DNA of 39,339 nt, taken from DATBGS01 sp036557885 (GTDB lineage: Bacteria; Chloroflexota; Ktedonobacteria; Ktedonobacterales; DATBGS01). The translations under genes were made by a program, and so were the position numbers. Shown piece by piece: positions 23,881 through 32,117 of the stretch (its first letter is position 1; each line of letters starts with the position of its first letter). Location of the stretch: positions 1 through 39,339 of the forward strand of contig DATBGS010000033.1 of NCBI GenBank assembly GCA_036557885.1. Direction: 5' to 3'. Under the pieces are notes generated by a model that was not told the DNA's origin, ran no database searches, and saw only the letters and a list, made by a program, of their open reading frames with translations.

Positions 23881-25115
23881 GCGAGACCCCTGCGCAACGG
23901 CAAGAAGCCTACAAGGCCGAAGCCGAACGCATGGCCGCTGACTGGGTTGCTGCCCAGCTTTCTACCAAACCGGTGGACGAGTCTAAGGTGGAAGCCCGGC
24001 TACGCCAGGTCTATCAGGGAGCGGGGATTACGCCGCCGCGCACGATCTGGCTCGATGGTCCGCTGCAACTGGTGCTACTGGTGCTGGCACGCACCCTAGT
24101 GAGAGACCCGGAGACGCGTGTATGGGACAGCATCCATATCCAAGCGCCGGAGCAGGGGATAAGCAGGTACATCAGGGACGACGCGGGGGATGACCTCCAC
24201 GACACCATCCGGGGGCGTGTCTGGAACCGTGTGGGACTCGCCATCCGAGAGTTGGTGTGGGGCAGCGTGCGGGAGCGTGTGGAGGCCAACCAGTGGACCA
24301 AGAGCGGCCAGAGCGGGGAGGCAAGCCTGTGGGCAGAGGCGTGGCACGATGTACACGAGTGGTGTGGCGATGAAGACGCGGACGACTGGGAACGACCGAG
24401 CAACTGGTATGCTGAGATGGTGCAGGAGCGCGTGGGCAATAGCCTCTGGCTGCATTGTGCGTCTGACCGCTCCACCAACATCCGCTACGCGGTGGAGGAG
24501 GGCGTGCGCGCCAGCGTCGCTGCCTATGAGGCGGCGCCCGAACTGGCCGTTGCGCACTTCTACACGCTGACGATGGGGGCGACCCCTCAATGGGAGGCGC
24601 TGGCCCAGGTGAACACACAGGTGTCGGGCTACTGGCTGGGCCGCCAGGCCGCCCTCCTGGTACGGCGGCCACGCCAGCTCTCTGTGGATGCTGCGGGGCG
24701 CTGGCACAGCGCGACAGGCCCATGCCTGGAGTATCCCGATGGCTGGGGGTTCTACGCCTGGCATGGCGTCCGCGTGCCCAGGCACGTCATTACGGCACCG
24801 GAGCGGCTGAGGAGCAGAGACTACCTCAAGGAACCGAATGTGGAAGTCCGGCGCGTCATGCAAGAGCGGATGGGCAAGCGCGTAGTGCAGGAACTGGGTG
24901 GGAGAGTCCTGGACCGAGGACCGCGCGGGACGCTCTATCAGGTGTCCCTGTCCGATGACCCGGAACAAGTCGCCCGCTACGTCCTGGTGCAAGATGCCTC
25001 CACAGCTCGCCGGTATTTCCTGCGGGTGCCGCCCACGATCCGGACGGCGGCGGAGGCGGTGGCCTGGAGTTTTGGTCTGTCGGTGGAGGAGTATGCGCCA
25101 ATCCAGGAAACCTGA
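23877..25115 (+). CDS. DUF6745-domain protein
   Basis: A 412-aa soluble protein. The N-terminal half has acidic and Trp-rich helices. Residues about 270-370 contain the DUF6745 signature: GRWHSATGPCLEYPDGWGFY, AWHGVRVP, LKEPNVEVRRVMQERMG and a following strand-rich part ending at YFLRVPP. A further element AAEAVAWSFGLSVEEY closes it. The function of DUF6745 is unknown; members occur with leucine-rich or HEAT repeat proteins in multicellular bacteria. The start is TTG 23877, overlapping the previous stop. ATG 23931 is an alternative, but coupling favours the TTG. Confidence 0.7.
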   Translation: MSETPAQRQEAYKAEAERMAADWVAAQLSTKPVDESKVEARLRQVYQGAGITPPRTIWLDGPLQLVLLVLARTLVRDPETRVWDSIHIQAPEQGISRYIRDDAGDDLHDTIRGRVWNRVGLAIRELVWGSVRERVEANQWTKSGQSGEASLWAEAWHDVHEWCGDEDADDWERPSNWYAEMVQERVGNSLWLHCASDRSTNIRYAVEEGVRASVAAYEAAPELAVAHFYTLTMGATPQWEALAQVNTQVSGYWLGRQAALLVRRPRQLSVDAAGRWHSATGPCLEYPDGWGFYAWHGVRVPRHVITAPERLRSRDYLKEPNVEVRRVMQERMGKRVVQELGGRVLDRGPRGTLYQVSLSDDPEQVARYVLVQDASTARRYFLRVPPTIRTAAEAVAWSFGLSVEEYAPIQET

Positions 25116-25576
25116 GGAGGGGGTGATTTGAGGTGGCTTCCAGTGACGGGAGGCCAGTCAGGCTCCAAAGGAACCGCTCCAGCGAGAGGCGTGGTCATGG
25201 GGATCTCAACGGGTCGCCTGCTGGCACCCGGAAACTGCTGTGCAAACTGGCTGAACCAACGCGCTGGAGCAGAAGGAGGCAGGACGAGGAGCAGCACCAG
25301 CAACGGATGCCGCTCCTTGCTCTCTTCACATGTCTGGAGAGCGTGGGCAGAGGGATACCACTTGGCCGCCAGCGCCCCAGTGGTGACACGGGTGGTTATC
25401 AGGTCAGGAGATGTACTATTCAACTTGTGCTGGCCGCTTATCTGGACCACCCGAGCAGAAAGGCCCTTGAGGGTCCATGAACGCCGTGCCTGGTGCAACA
25501 GACGGTCAGCGGGGGGAGCGCACAAGCCGCTGCAGCCGTAGATGGTGGAACAGTGTCGACGTGCAACCAGCCCACC
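25116..25576. other. Spacer without a supported gene
   Basis: Long ORFs cross this region on both strands, but none has a ribosome site with a familiar sequence and their composition looks non-coding. Nothing can be assigned between the DUF6745 gene and repeat copy B. Confidence 0.5.
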
Positions 25577-25610
25577 GGAGGACAAATCGCTTCGCTGAGG
25601 TGGCGCGCGA

Positions 25611-25789
25611 GCGGAACCGAAGGGGTCGAATCCGCGATCTCCAGCCACGTCAGGTGTCATCTGGGCGCAGGCGCTGTAACGGGGGCAACAGAGCAAAGTG
25701 GCCGAATTGGTAATCAAGGCTGGGGCCGCCTGGGGACTGGGCTGAAAGCAAGCGTGACGGAACCGACGGGAGTCGGACGCTCTGTCGCC
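25611..25789 (+). repeat. Dispersed structured repeat, copy B (candidate non-coding RNA)
   Basis: Exactly the same 179-bp length as copy A, with the same hairpins. In this copy AGCGU/ACGCU can also pair around the 3' CCGAC/GUCGG hairpin. Homology with copy A continues upstream to about 25577 (GGAGGA) and downstream through the HTH ORF to about 26084, so the whole shared unit is close to 510 bp in both places. Both units end right at the stop codon of a convergent gene. Confidence 0.65.
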
Positions 25790-25814
25790 ACTGCGATGGG
25801 TTCCCCAGGCCACA

Positions 25815-26048
25815 TTGATGCTCTCAACTGTGGAGAGTGTACCACCCAAGCACCCGCATGTAAACCCACCATCTCCGCCTTTCAAGATACCGCATGCCGA
25901 ATGGCCGCGTGTGATGCAGCGTGTAGCGCAAGGCGAGTCGTTGCGGCAAGTAGCACGCAGCTATCGAGTGTCGTACGAGGCCATCCGGCGCATTCTGGCG
26001 GCAGCACGGAGGAATCACACCCATCGTGCAGAGGAGCCTGATGAATAG
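25815..26048 (+). CDS. Small helix-turn-helix protein, copy B
   Basis: A protein of 77 aa from TTG 25815, or 76 aa from the adjoining ATG 25818. It matches copy A in the lead HPHVNPPSPPFKIPHAEW and the helix-turn-helix RVAQGESLRQVARSYRVSYE with EAIRRILAAARR, and differs in the first few residues and the tail. It again follows the structured repeat. No strong ribosome site is visible. See copy A for the relation to recombinase DNA-binding domains. Confidence 0.55.
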   Translation: MMLSTVESVPPKHPHVNPPSPPFKIPHAEWPRVMQRVAQGESLRQVARSYRVSYEAIRRILAAARRNHTHRAEEPDE

Positions 26049-26080
26049 GAAAACAGGAAAGAAGTGGATGGAATGCTCGT

Positions 26081-26609
26081 CTATTCAGGAGGAGCCACCA
26101 GTCTTCCTGGTGGCTCCTCCTGAAAGAGTAAGGGTTGCTTGTCCTTGAACCGCTCCTCAAAGCCATCCTGCCAGGGGAAGCGGTCTTTTGTATCCGGCCA
26201 CACGATTTGGAGCAACAGCCACTCATTCCGACTCTGATGATAGGTTTGGGCGGCTCCCACATAGTCATCATAGTGCTGTCTGGTAACCGTCCTGAAGGCG
26301 AGGGCCAGGCCTTTGACGAGGCCCTTCACCTGTTGCCCATCAGCAAACGTCTCGCCCTGTTTCAGCCGAGCCACCACACTGTTGATGATCTGCGCTCCCG
26401 TATTGGGGTACAAGCCCAGGATGATCAGTTCGGTGGCGCCGGGCACCGTTGTCGGGATCCCGACCGAATAGGCAAAGGGCACGCCGGGGCGCTCTTGGGT
26501 GGGAAAGACGCGCCTCGTTGAAGACGCCATGCCTGGCAATTGTTTCTCGGATATTGAGCTGCAGCAGGGCACGGATTTCCTCAGTGGACAGCTCATCAGC
26601 GAGGCTCAT
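26081..26609 (-). pseudogene. DUF4262 gene with a single frameshift
   Basis: The start has a good GAGGAG site and reads MSLADELSTEEIRALLQLNI to GVFNEAR. Near 26500-26520 the frame must shift by one base to continue as VFPTQERPGVPFAYSVGIPT, LIILGLYPNTGAQIINSV, GLVKGLALAFRTV and LLLQIVWPDTKDRFPWQDGF, the conserved DUF4262 body. DUF4262 function is unknown. Either the gene is newly inactivated or the assembly lost or gained a base in the T/C run there. Its last codons lie inside the 18-bp hairpin at 26084. Confidence 0.7.
26084..26124. repeat. Perfect 18-bp hairpin at the DUF4262 3' end
   Basis: TTCAGGAGGAGCCACCAG (26084-26101) and its exact complement (26107-26124) flank a 5-nt loop, inside the final codons of the DUF4262 frame and at the end of repeat unit B. 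There is no T-run on either side, so it is not a standard intrinsic terminator. It may still stop or protect converging transcripts. Confidence 0.75.
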
Positions 26610-26931
26610 GCGTGCTCCTCTTCCAGCGACGGTTTGAAAACAGCATCCCGCTTGTTGTGGTCTCTGGCCACAGTGTACCATTTGGTGAACCCTCTGACCA
26701 CTCATTGGCCTCTTGCACCGGTGCCACCACCGACCAGCGACCAGCGTCCCTCTGTTGCAGCACAACGACTAGTAAAATCGCCTGTGCAGACAGTGTTGGT
26801 AGCCAGCATAGGCCATCTGGCGTATGCAAGCAGCGGCATGGAGAAGCCAAACACGTGCCGAAGAGCAGCCCTAAGGAGAAGAGAGCCGGTTATAGGGGTG
26901 GATGGAAATTTCGCACACGTCGTGCTACTTC
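26610..26931. other. Spacer without a supported gene
   Basis: About 320 bp between the DUF4262 start and the DUF6429 end. One minus-strand frame (26596-26850) has a coding-like stretch but no good start or recognisable family. Nothing is called. Confidence 0.45.
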
Positions 26932-27185
26932 TCACTCTACTTTTTCGTGATGGGATGCGTCCTTCGAAAAATACCGCTCAAACAACAGCCTTGATTGGGC
27001 GGCTCCCTCTTCGGTCAGCGGTACCGACTTGGCTGTATTTTTGGGGTTATTGACCCATCCTTTCGCATGAAGCCGATCAAGGGTGTCCCAGTCAAACCCC
27101 TTCCAGGCGCGCGAGCCATCATGCAAGGTGAGGTACAGCAGTGCCAGAACGACCTCATCCACTTGTCCCAATCATAGTGTTCCAT
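26932..27185 (-). pseudogene. DUF6429 gene with a one-base deletion near its start
   Basis: From ATG 27185, preceded by GGAGG, the gene reads MEHYDWDK and then loses frame. The shifted frame continues VDEVVLALLYLTLHDGSRAW, KGFDWDTLDRLHAKGWV and KSVPLTEEGAAQSRLLFERYF, the DUF6429 family (about 80 aa, function unknown). At 27165-27170 the sequence GACAAGTGGATGAG looks like GACAAGGTGGATGAG with one G missing. A start at TTG 27171 would still make most of the protein, so it may not be fully dead. Confidence 0.7.
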
Positions 27186-27253
27186 ACGTCCTCCGCATGG
27201 CTTTGACGAACGAATCTGCTCAGCTGATGAAGCGGCTCGAACCGGAACCTCCA

Positions 27254-28135
27254 TCACTCCCAGCTCTCCCTACTCTTCAGAGAGGGTTCTTTCAGGTGCA
27301 GGCTTTTCATCCGCACCCGGTCATACAGCTCTTCCATCACGCTGATGAAGGACACGTCTTTTTGCCAGAAGGGGGGATAATCCCCTTGCTTCTTAATGAG
27401 CAGCGCCGGGACTGGGGCCGGTGCCGCGGTGACGATCGGTGGAGGTAGCCGCTTGGCGCCTGTCCAGAACGCTTTGAAGCTGGACACCGTTGCCGTCGGT
27501 TCCATGGTTGGGCGAGTAAAGTAGGACTCCACCGATTCAACGGGCAACTCAGCGGAGGCGAGGGCCGCAGCTAAAATCTGCCCCAGAGGGGACCGAGCGA
27601 GTTCCGCTTGCAGGGCCGTTCTGGCGATGCCGCGCAGCTCGAACATCACCAACGGATCCTGATCAAGTGCCGCCGCCAGCAGGTAATACACCGCCGCAAT
27701 GTGCTTGCAGGGGTTGGCGTAATCGGGGCAGGAACACGACGTCACCAGGTCGCGCTGGCTGTGCGGTAACAGATGGAGTCCTATCCTGGTAAACGCTTCC
27801 TCCATGGTCTCTGGCATCTCGTTCATCAGCAGCTTGGTGACCAGATCGGCCCGCGCGGTGATCTGTTGAATCACTTTGTTCCAATCGCCAGCGGAAATGG
27901 CTTTGAAGGAGATGGAGGTCTCGTAGAGCGGTTCTTTGTAGACGCCAAAGTAGGGATTGATAGAACCGCGCACTCTGGCGGTTACGGTACCTTTGGTCAA
28001 GGCGTAAGTGAGCACACGACCTCCCCTGGCGTACGACCGTCCACGCCCCAGGCGGGCTGGATCGGTAAACTCCTCGAGGGCGGCCAGAAAGCGCTGGCCC
28101 CACCAGGTCCGGCTAAACGCTGGCATGGTCTTCAC
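27254..28135 (-). CDS. SWIM zinc-finger protein
   Basis: A 293-aa protein. The SWIM motif is in the middle (SCSCPDYANPCKHIAAVYYLLA; Cys-x-Cys, six residues, Cys-x-His), a zinc-binding fold that contacts DNA or protein. It is preceded by RLGRGRSYARGGRVLTYALTKGTVTARVRG, in the part that usually leads SWIM proteins of this type, and followed by a less conserved tail. The start overlaps the stop of the upstream Swi2/Snf2 gene by 4 bp. This pairing of an Snf2-family ATPase with a separate SWIM protein is common in actinobacteria and Chloroflexota and suggests a remodelling or repair complex. Confidence 0.85.
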   Translation of the reverse strand: MKTMPAFSRTWWGQRFLAALEEFTDPARLGRGRSYARGGRVLTYALTKGTVTARVRGSINPYFGVYKEPLYETSISFKAISAGDWNKVIQQITARADLVTKLLMNEMPETMEEAFTRIGLHLLPHSQRDLVTSCSCPDYANPCKHIAAVYYLLAAALDQDPLVMFELRGIARTALQAELARSPLGQILAAALASAELPVESVESYFTRPTMEPTATVSSFKAFWTGAKRLPPPIVTAAPAPVPALLIKKQGDYPPFWQKDVSFISVMEELYDRVRMKSLHLKEPSLKSRESWE

Positions 28136-31100
28136 TCCAAGACGGCACTGCGCCGCAGCGTAATCAACGCTTTAAATGTGTCGTTATCCAGTTCCGTCAG
28201 CCAGGACTCATCGGTCTCCACCACCAGCGAAGAGAGGCGTTTCTTGTCCTCAATCATCGCGTCAATGCGTTCTTCCAGCGTGCCCAGGGCCACAAACTTA
28301 TGCACGAAGACATTGCGGCGTTGGCCGATGCGGAAGGCACGGTCAGTGGCCTGGTCTTCGACGGCAGGGTTCCACCACCGATCAAAATGAAACACGTGAT
28401 TGGCCTTGGTGAGGTTGAGTCCCACTCCCCCTGCGCGGAGCGAGAGAAGGAATACCGATGGTTCGGTCTCGGGGTCCTGGAATGCCGTGACCATCTGGTC
28501 TCGCCGGTTGGCCGGGGTGCCCCCATGCAGGTAGTACGTTGGGTAGTGCAGGTGGCGTGTAAGATGCCGCTCCAACGCCCCACCAATCTCGGTGAATTGG
28601 GTGAAAATAAGCGCACTTTCACCGCTGGCAAGTACTTCCTCCAACATCTCCAGAAGCCGCTGGAGTTTCAGGGAGCGCTCGGCGGTGAACGCGCTGCCAT
28701 CTTGCAAAAATTGCGCCGGGTGGTTGCAGATTTGCTTTAACTTGAGCAGTGTCGAAAGGATCAGGCCCTTGCGTTGGATCCCCTCGGCCTCATTGAGGTG
28801 GTCAGTGACCTCCTTGACTACCGCCTCGTACAAGGACGCTTGCTCAGAAGAGAGGGTGCAATAGACCTTCTGCTCCACTTTGTCGGGCAGGTTGTCAATG
28901 ATCGATTTGTCCGTCTTCACCCGTCGCAAGATGAACGGCTCAACCAGCTTTTTGAGCAGAGCCGACCGAGCCGGGTCGTGGCTGATTGCGAGCGGCACCT
29001 CAAACTGGCGTCGGAAGTGTGGTTCTTTGCCCAGGTAGCCGGGGTTCAAGAAGTTGAAGATGGACCAGAGATCGCGCAGGCGGTTCTCGACGGGGGTGCC
29101 GGTGAGCGCCAGGCGATGGGTGGCAGCGAGTTTGAGAATGGCGCGCGTCTGGGCAGCCTGGGGATTCTTGATATTCTGGGCTTCATCCACCACCACGCGG
29201 TGCCAGGTTAGGCTATGTAATAGCTTGTCATCCAGCCGCGCCAGGGCGAACGAGATGAGCACGACATCGTGCGCCTGGCAGCGCTCGGAAAAGGCGCGAG
29301 GGTCTTTGATGCGTGTGCTGCCCTGATGCACCAATACGCGCAGGGTGGGAGCAAAGCGCTCCAGCTCTTTCCGCCAATTGCCCAGCACGGAGGTTGGGGC
29401 AATCACCAGGGTTGGTGGGAGGTCGCTGGCTTCTTCACGCTCTTTCAGCAAACAGGCGATCACCTCCAGAGTTTTGCCTAACCCCATATCATCGGCCAGA
29501 CAGGGGTGCAAGCCGAGTTGTTCCAGAAACACCAGCCAGGCCACGCCGCGCTTCTGGTAGTCGCGCAGCTTCCCTTGCAAAGCCGACGGATCAACAACGG
29601 GTGCGAGTGCCTGTTTCTCTCGGAGCCGCGCCAGCACTTCCAGAAGGCTCTGGTCATGCTCCCATTCCAGATCGTCCTCCGTCTCGGTCCCACGTTTGAG
29701 CAGATCCTGGAAGGTAAATTCGTGCTGGTCTTGTTGGTGGGCTTGCCAGAACTGAAGGAGTTGCTGCATTTTCTCGCGGTCCAGTTCCATCCATTGCCCC
29801 CGGAACTGGACCAGGGGGGTTTTGGCAGTGACGAGCTGGCACCATTCTTCCTCGCTGACCACCTGGCCCCCAATGGATAACTGGTAGTCGTAGGCGATGA
29901 TAGTTTCCAGGCTGAAATAGTTCTGAGCAGTTGCTGCTGCACCTTGTGGGGCACGCCGTGCTGTTTTGAGGCGCACCTTCGCGCGTCGGCGGCCATCAGG
30001 GGTCCACCAGGCTGGAACCATGACCGTGTAGCCCGCGTCTCCCAGCACCCAGGCGTATTCCTTCAAGAACGTGAAGGCTTCTTCCAGCGTAAGACGGCAT
30101 CCTGCCGGGTGGTCGGTGGTCATCCCTTGCCAGATCGCGGGGTAAATCCGCGCCGCGTATCCTAGAGCTAGCAGCACCTGTGTTTCAAAGTCCTGGCCGA
30201 ACGGTCGCGCTGCGGCAGCGCGTGCCTGAGGTTTGAGGTGCCAATACTCGTCCAGGCTCAGTTTGAGGGAGGGATCCTGCCGCGAAGTCACGAGGAAGTG
30301 CAGATGCCAGGGATCGTTGGGGGTGGGCGCCTCTTCCAAACGGAAGCACAAGGTGAAGGCAGCCTGGGTTTCGGCCCGGGTGAAGTTGGTGCGCCAAGTC
30401 TGCCACTGATGGTACTCCTTCAAGGCGTCAGGTTCACTAAGTGTTGAGGCGCTCTGGGAAGGATGCAGACAGCGAGAGAGCAAGGTGTCTGCAATCTGTT
30501 GGTCGAATTTGGCCGTGAAGGGCGTGCCCGTCACCACACCATGTAGGAGGCACTCGGCGAAGTGTCGCAGCAACGCGGGCTTGTCAAAGAGGGCTGTTTC
30601 TTTTGGGTTGGTCATCCCCGCAGCACACACGTCAGGCATGGCGGCACCGAAGCGCTCGATGGCCGTTTCATAGGTGGCAGAGAGCAGCTCCCATGCCGGA
30701 TGTATCTCGAAGTGAGGAGAGGCCTTCTCGCGCCTGTTCCTGGGAGGCGGAGTGGGGAGAGCCCGATACTTGAGGGCTGGGATGTACTGATCTTTGGCGA
30801 TCAGGCCAACGATGGTCTGGGCAAGCTGGTACCAGAACACGAGATCGGCCCCAAGTTGGTAATCCTCGGCGTGCTGCAAGGCAAGCAGGAAGAAGGTATT
30901 CAGGCTGGAGAGGAGCGCAGGCACTCGGTAGCACCAGATCTGCCAGGGTGCCAGTACCACGTCTGGTGGCTCCTCTTCCTCCATATACCGCAGCAGTTCG
31001 AAGGAGGGAGCGGGCCTGTCCGCAACGGTCGGGAGGAGCAAGGATTTGAGGTGAAAGGTCCGTGCCAGTGTGCCAGGGTAAAGCTCTGGCACCTGCAAGT

Positions 31101-31275
31101 GCTCGCGGAGAAAGGTCGCCAGGGCCGTCTGCATCAGGTGCCTGGGGTGGAGGTGGCTGTCTCGCCTCCGCGTGGCACCTGAGGGGGTGTCGGTTTCCAC
31201 CCAGAGGTAGAAGGCACCACGCTGGAGAAAGTCTGAGGTGTCATCGGGGATCCAGGTGCCATGAACAATCTGCAT
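28132..31275 (-). CDS. Swi2/Snf2-family helicase-like ATPase
   Basis: A 1047-aa protein of normal family length. The N-terminal half (to about residue 560) is the bacterial SNF2-associated region. The motor follows: Walker A LADDMGLGKT near residue 595, DEAQNIKNP as motif II, LTGTPVENRLRDLWSIFNFL as motif III, and in the second lobe SALIFTQFTEIGGAL, YYLHGGTPANRRDQM, LRAGGVGLNLTKANHVFHFD and the arginine-finger block ATDRAFRIGQRRNV. Such proteins translocate on double-stranded DNA and displace bound protein rather than unwinding strands. AAGGAG precedes the ATG. It is coupled to the SWIM gene. A role in DNA repair, transcription recycling or phage defence cannot be told apart from sequence. 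Confidence 0.9.
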   Translation of the reverse strand: MQIVHGTWIPDDTSDFLQRGAFYLWVETDTPSGATRRRDSHLHPRHLMQTALATFLREHLQVPELYPGTLARTFHLKSLLLPTVADRPAPSFELLRYMEEEEPPDVVLAPWQIWCYRVPALLSSLNTFFLLALQHAEDYQLGADLVFWYQLAQTIVGLIAKDQYIPALKYRALPTPPPRNRREKASPHFEIHPAWELLSATYETAIERFGAAMPDVCAAGMTNPKETALFDKPALLRHFAECLLHGVVTGTPFTAKFDQQIADTLLSRCLHPSQSASTLSEPDALKEYHQWQTWRTNFTRAETQAAFTLCFRLEEAPTPNDPWHLHFLVTSRQDPSLKLSLDEYWHLKPQARAAAARPFGQDFETQVLLALGYAARIYPAIWQGMTTDHPAGCRLTLEEAFTFLKEYAWVLGDAGYTVMVPAWWTPDGRRRAKVRLKTARRAPQGAAATAQNYFSLETIIAYDYQLSIGGQVVSEEEWCQLVTAKTPLVQFRGQWMELDREKMQQLLQFWQAHQQDQHEFTFQDLLKRGTETEDDLEWEHDQSLLEVLARLREKQALAPVVDPSALQGKLRDYQKRGVAWLVFLEQLGLHPCLADDMGLGKTLEVIACLLKEREEASDLPPTLVIAPTSVLGNWRKELERFAPTLRVLVHQGSTRIKDPRAFSERCQAHDVVLISFALARLDDKLLHSLTWHRVVVDEAQNIKNPQAAQTRAILKLAATHRLALTGTPVENRLRDLWSIFNFLNPGYLGKEPHFRRQFEVPLAISHDPARSALLKKLVEPFILRRVKTDKSIIDNLPDKVEQKVYCTLSSEQASLYEAVVKEVTDHLNEAEGIQRKGLILSTLLKLKQICNHPAQFLQDGSAFTAERSLKLQRLLEMLEEVLASGESALIFTQFTEIGGALERHLTRHLHYPTYYLHGGTPANRRDQMVTAFQDPETEPSVFLLSLRAGGVGLNLTKANHVFHFDRWWNPAVEDQATDRAFRIGQRRNVFVHKFVALGTLEERIDAMIEDKKRLSSLVVETDESWLTELDNDTFKALITLRRSAVLE

Positions 31276-31538
31276 ACCGTGCTCCTTGGGAGCGACATCG
31301 GCAGCCCGCTTCCAGGGATCCTCAACCGAGAGGAACGCTGCTCCATGCGGAAAGGCTCAAGCGAGAACCGAATGAACCAGAGGCCATCAACTCGCCGCAG
31401 CATAGCACATTGACGTGATGGTCGTCGAGCGTTCCTCCAAGCAGTGGGTGCGAATGGGACAGAGAAAAATGTGCCAGCAGGAGGCTTGCCCTTTGGTCAT
31501 AGCAAACGAGCTGTTGTACTCGTGGAAGGGGTTCGAGA

Positions 31539-31702
31539 GCGGGACCGAAAGGGTCGAATCCGCGATCTCCAGCCACGTCAGGTGGCATCTGGCATCAAAC
31601 TCTGCAATGGGGGCAACAGATGAAAGTGGTCAAATTGGCGATTACGGCTGGGGCCCCTTGGGGATTGGCCTGAAAGCAAGCGGGGCGGAACCGACGGGCG
31701 TC
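31539..31702 (+). repeat. Dispersed structured repeat, copy C (candidate non-coding RNA)
   Basis: Aligns without gap to copies A and B from GCGG to the GACGGG block (the CCGAC element is 152 bases from the start in all three). The 5' hairpin is kept with changes that preserve pairing: GCGGG with UCCGC, inner GACC with GGUC and a GAAAG loop. After the GACGGGCGTC end the sequence switches to tail type 2 instead of the HTH ORF, so the 3' hairpin is weaker here. Confidence 0.6.
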
Positions 31703-31885
31703 CAATTATTTCCAACGAGAGCGCGTGACACGTTTTCTTTGTCGGTGTGAAGAAAAAACCGATGGGTTTGGTATCTCTTCATTGGGCTTTTCATCCTGGT
31801 TACTTGCTCTACCGTTCTCACTGGGTAAGAAATGACCACTCTTCAAGCCCCTCTTTTGTACCGACGTCCTATGTAGCCAGAACAA
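31685..31885. repeat. Dispersed repeat, tail type 2 (copy 2)
   Basis: Matches 2296-2480 strongly for about 90 bp and loosely after that (the final block has CCTCTTTTGTACCGACGTCC against CCTCTATTTTGAACAGATGTCC-like sequence in the first copy). Here it is joined to the structured repeat. No gene is present between it and the promoter at 32013. Confidence 0.65.
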
Positions 31886-32012
31886 GCTATCCAGAAACCT
31901 ATCTTGCTGAGCGCATCCAACAGCGTCATAATCAAGTCACTTCACTGCAAAACACCCCCGCCGCACTGCAGAAGAAACCAAACATGTTCTTTAAAAACCT
32001 TAACCAAACCTC

Positions 32013-32040
32013 TTGACTTTTGCAGAATTATCCGTATACT
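32013..32040 (+). promoter_or_regulatory. Promoter of the LacI/transporter operon
   Basis: TTGACT at 32013-32018, a 16-bp spacer, and TATACT at 32035-32040 form a strong vegetative-type promoter. The expected start point is near 32047, directly before the operator palindrome, and about 70 bp before the LacI-family gene. Confidence 0.75.
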
Positions 32041-32047
32041 TGTTGGT

Positions 32048-32079
32048 AACGATTCCGGAATCGTTCACGGAATCGATCA
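32048..32079 (+). promoter_or_regulatory. Operator for the LacI-family repressor
   Basis: AACGATTCCGGAATCGTT (32048-32065) is a perfect 18-bp palindrome with the central CG typical of LacI-family sites, placed just after the -10 box. From 32056 the sequence CGGAATCGTTCA is repeated in tandem as CGGAATCGATCA (32068-32079), giving an extra half-site. Binding would block initiation and make the operon autoregulated. Confidence 0.75.
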
Positions 32080-32117
32080 CATCATAACTTAATGGCACTT
32101 CTACCGCAAGGGGCTCT

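Noticed and set aside
24096..24992. Long minus-strand ORF opposite the DUF6745 gene
   Set aside because: It is a shadow: the plus-strand frame has the recognisable domain and a coupled start.
24977..25885. Minus-strand ORF of 302 codons across the spacer and repeat copy B
   Set aside because: No start signal, no familiar sequence, and it crosses the repeat.
26702..26935. Minus-strand ORF between the DUF4262 and DUF6429 genes
   Set aside because: No ribosome site and no recognisable protein; it overlaps other equally poor frames.
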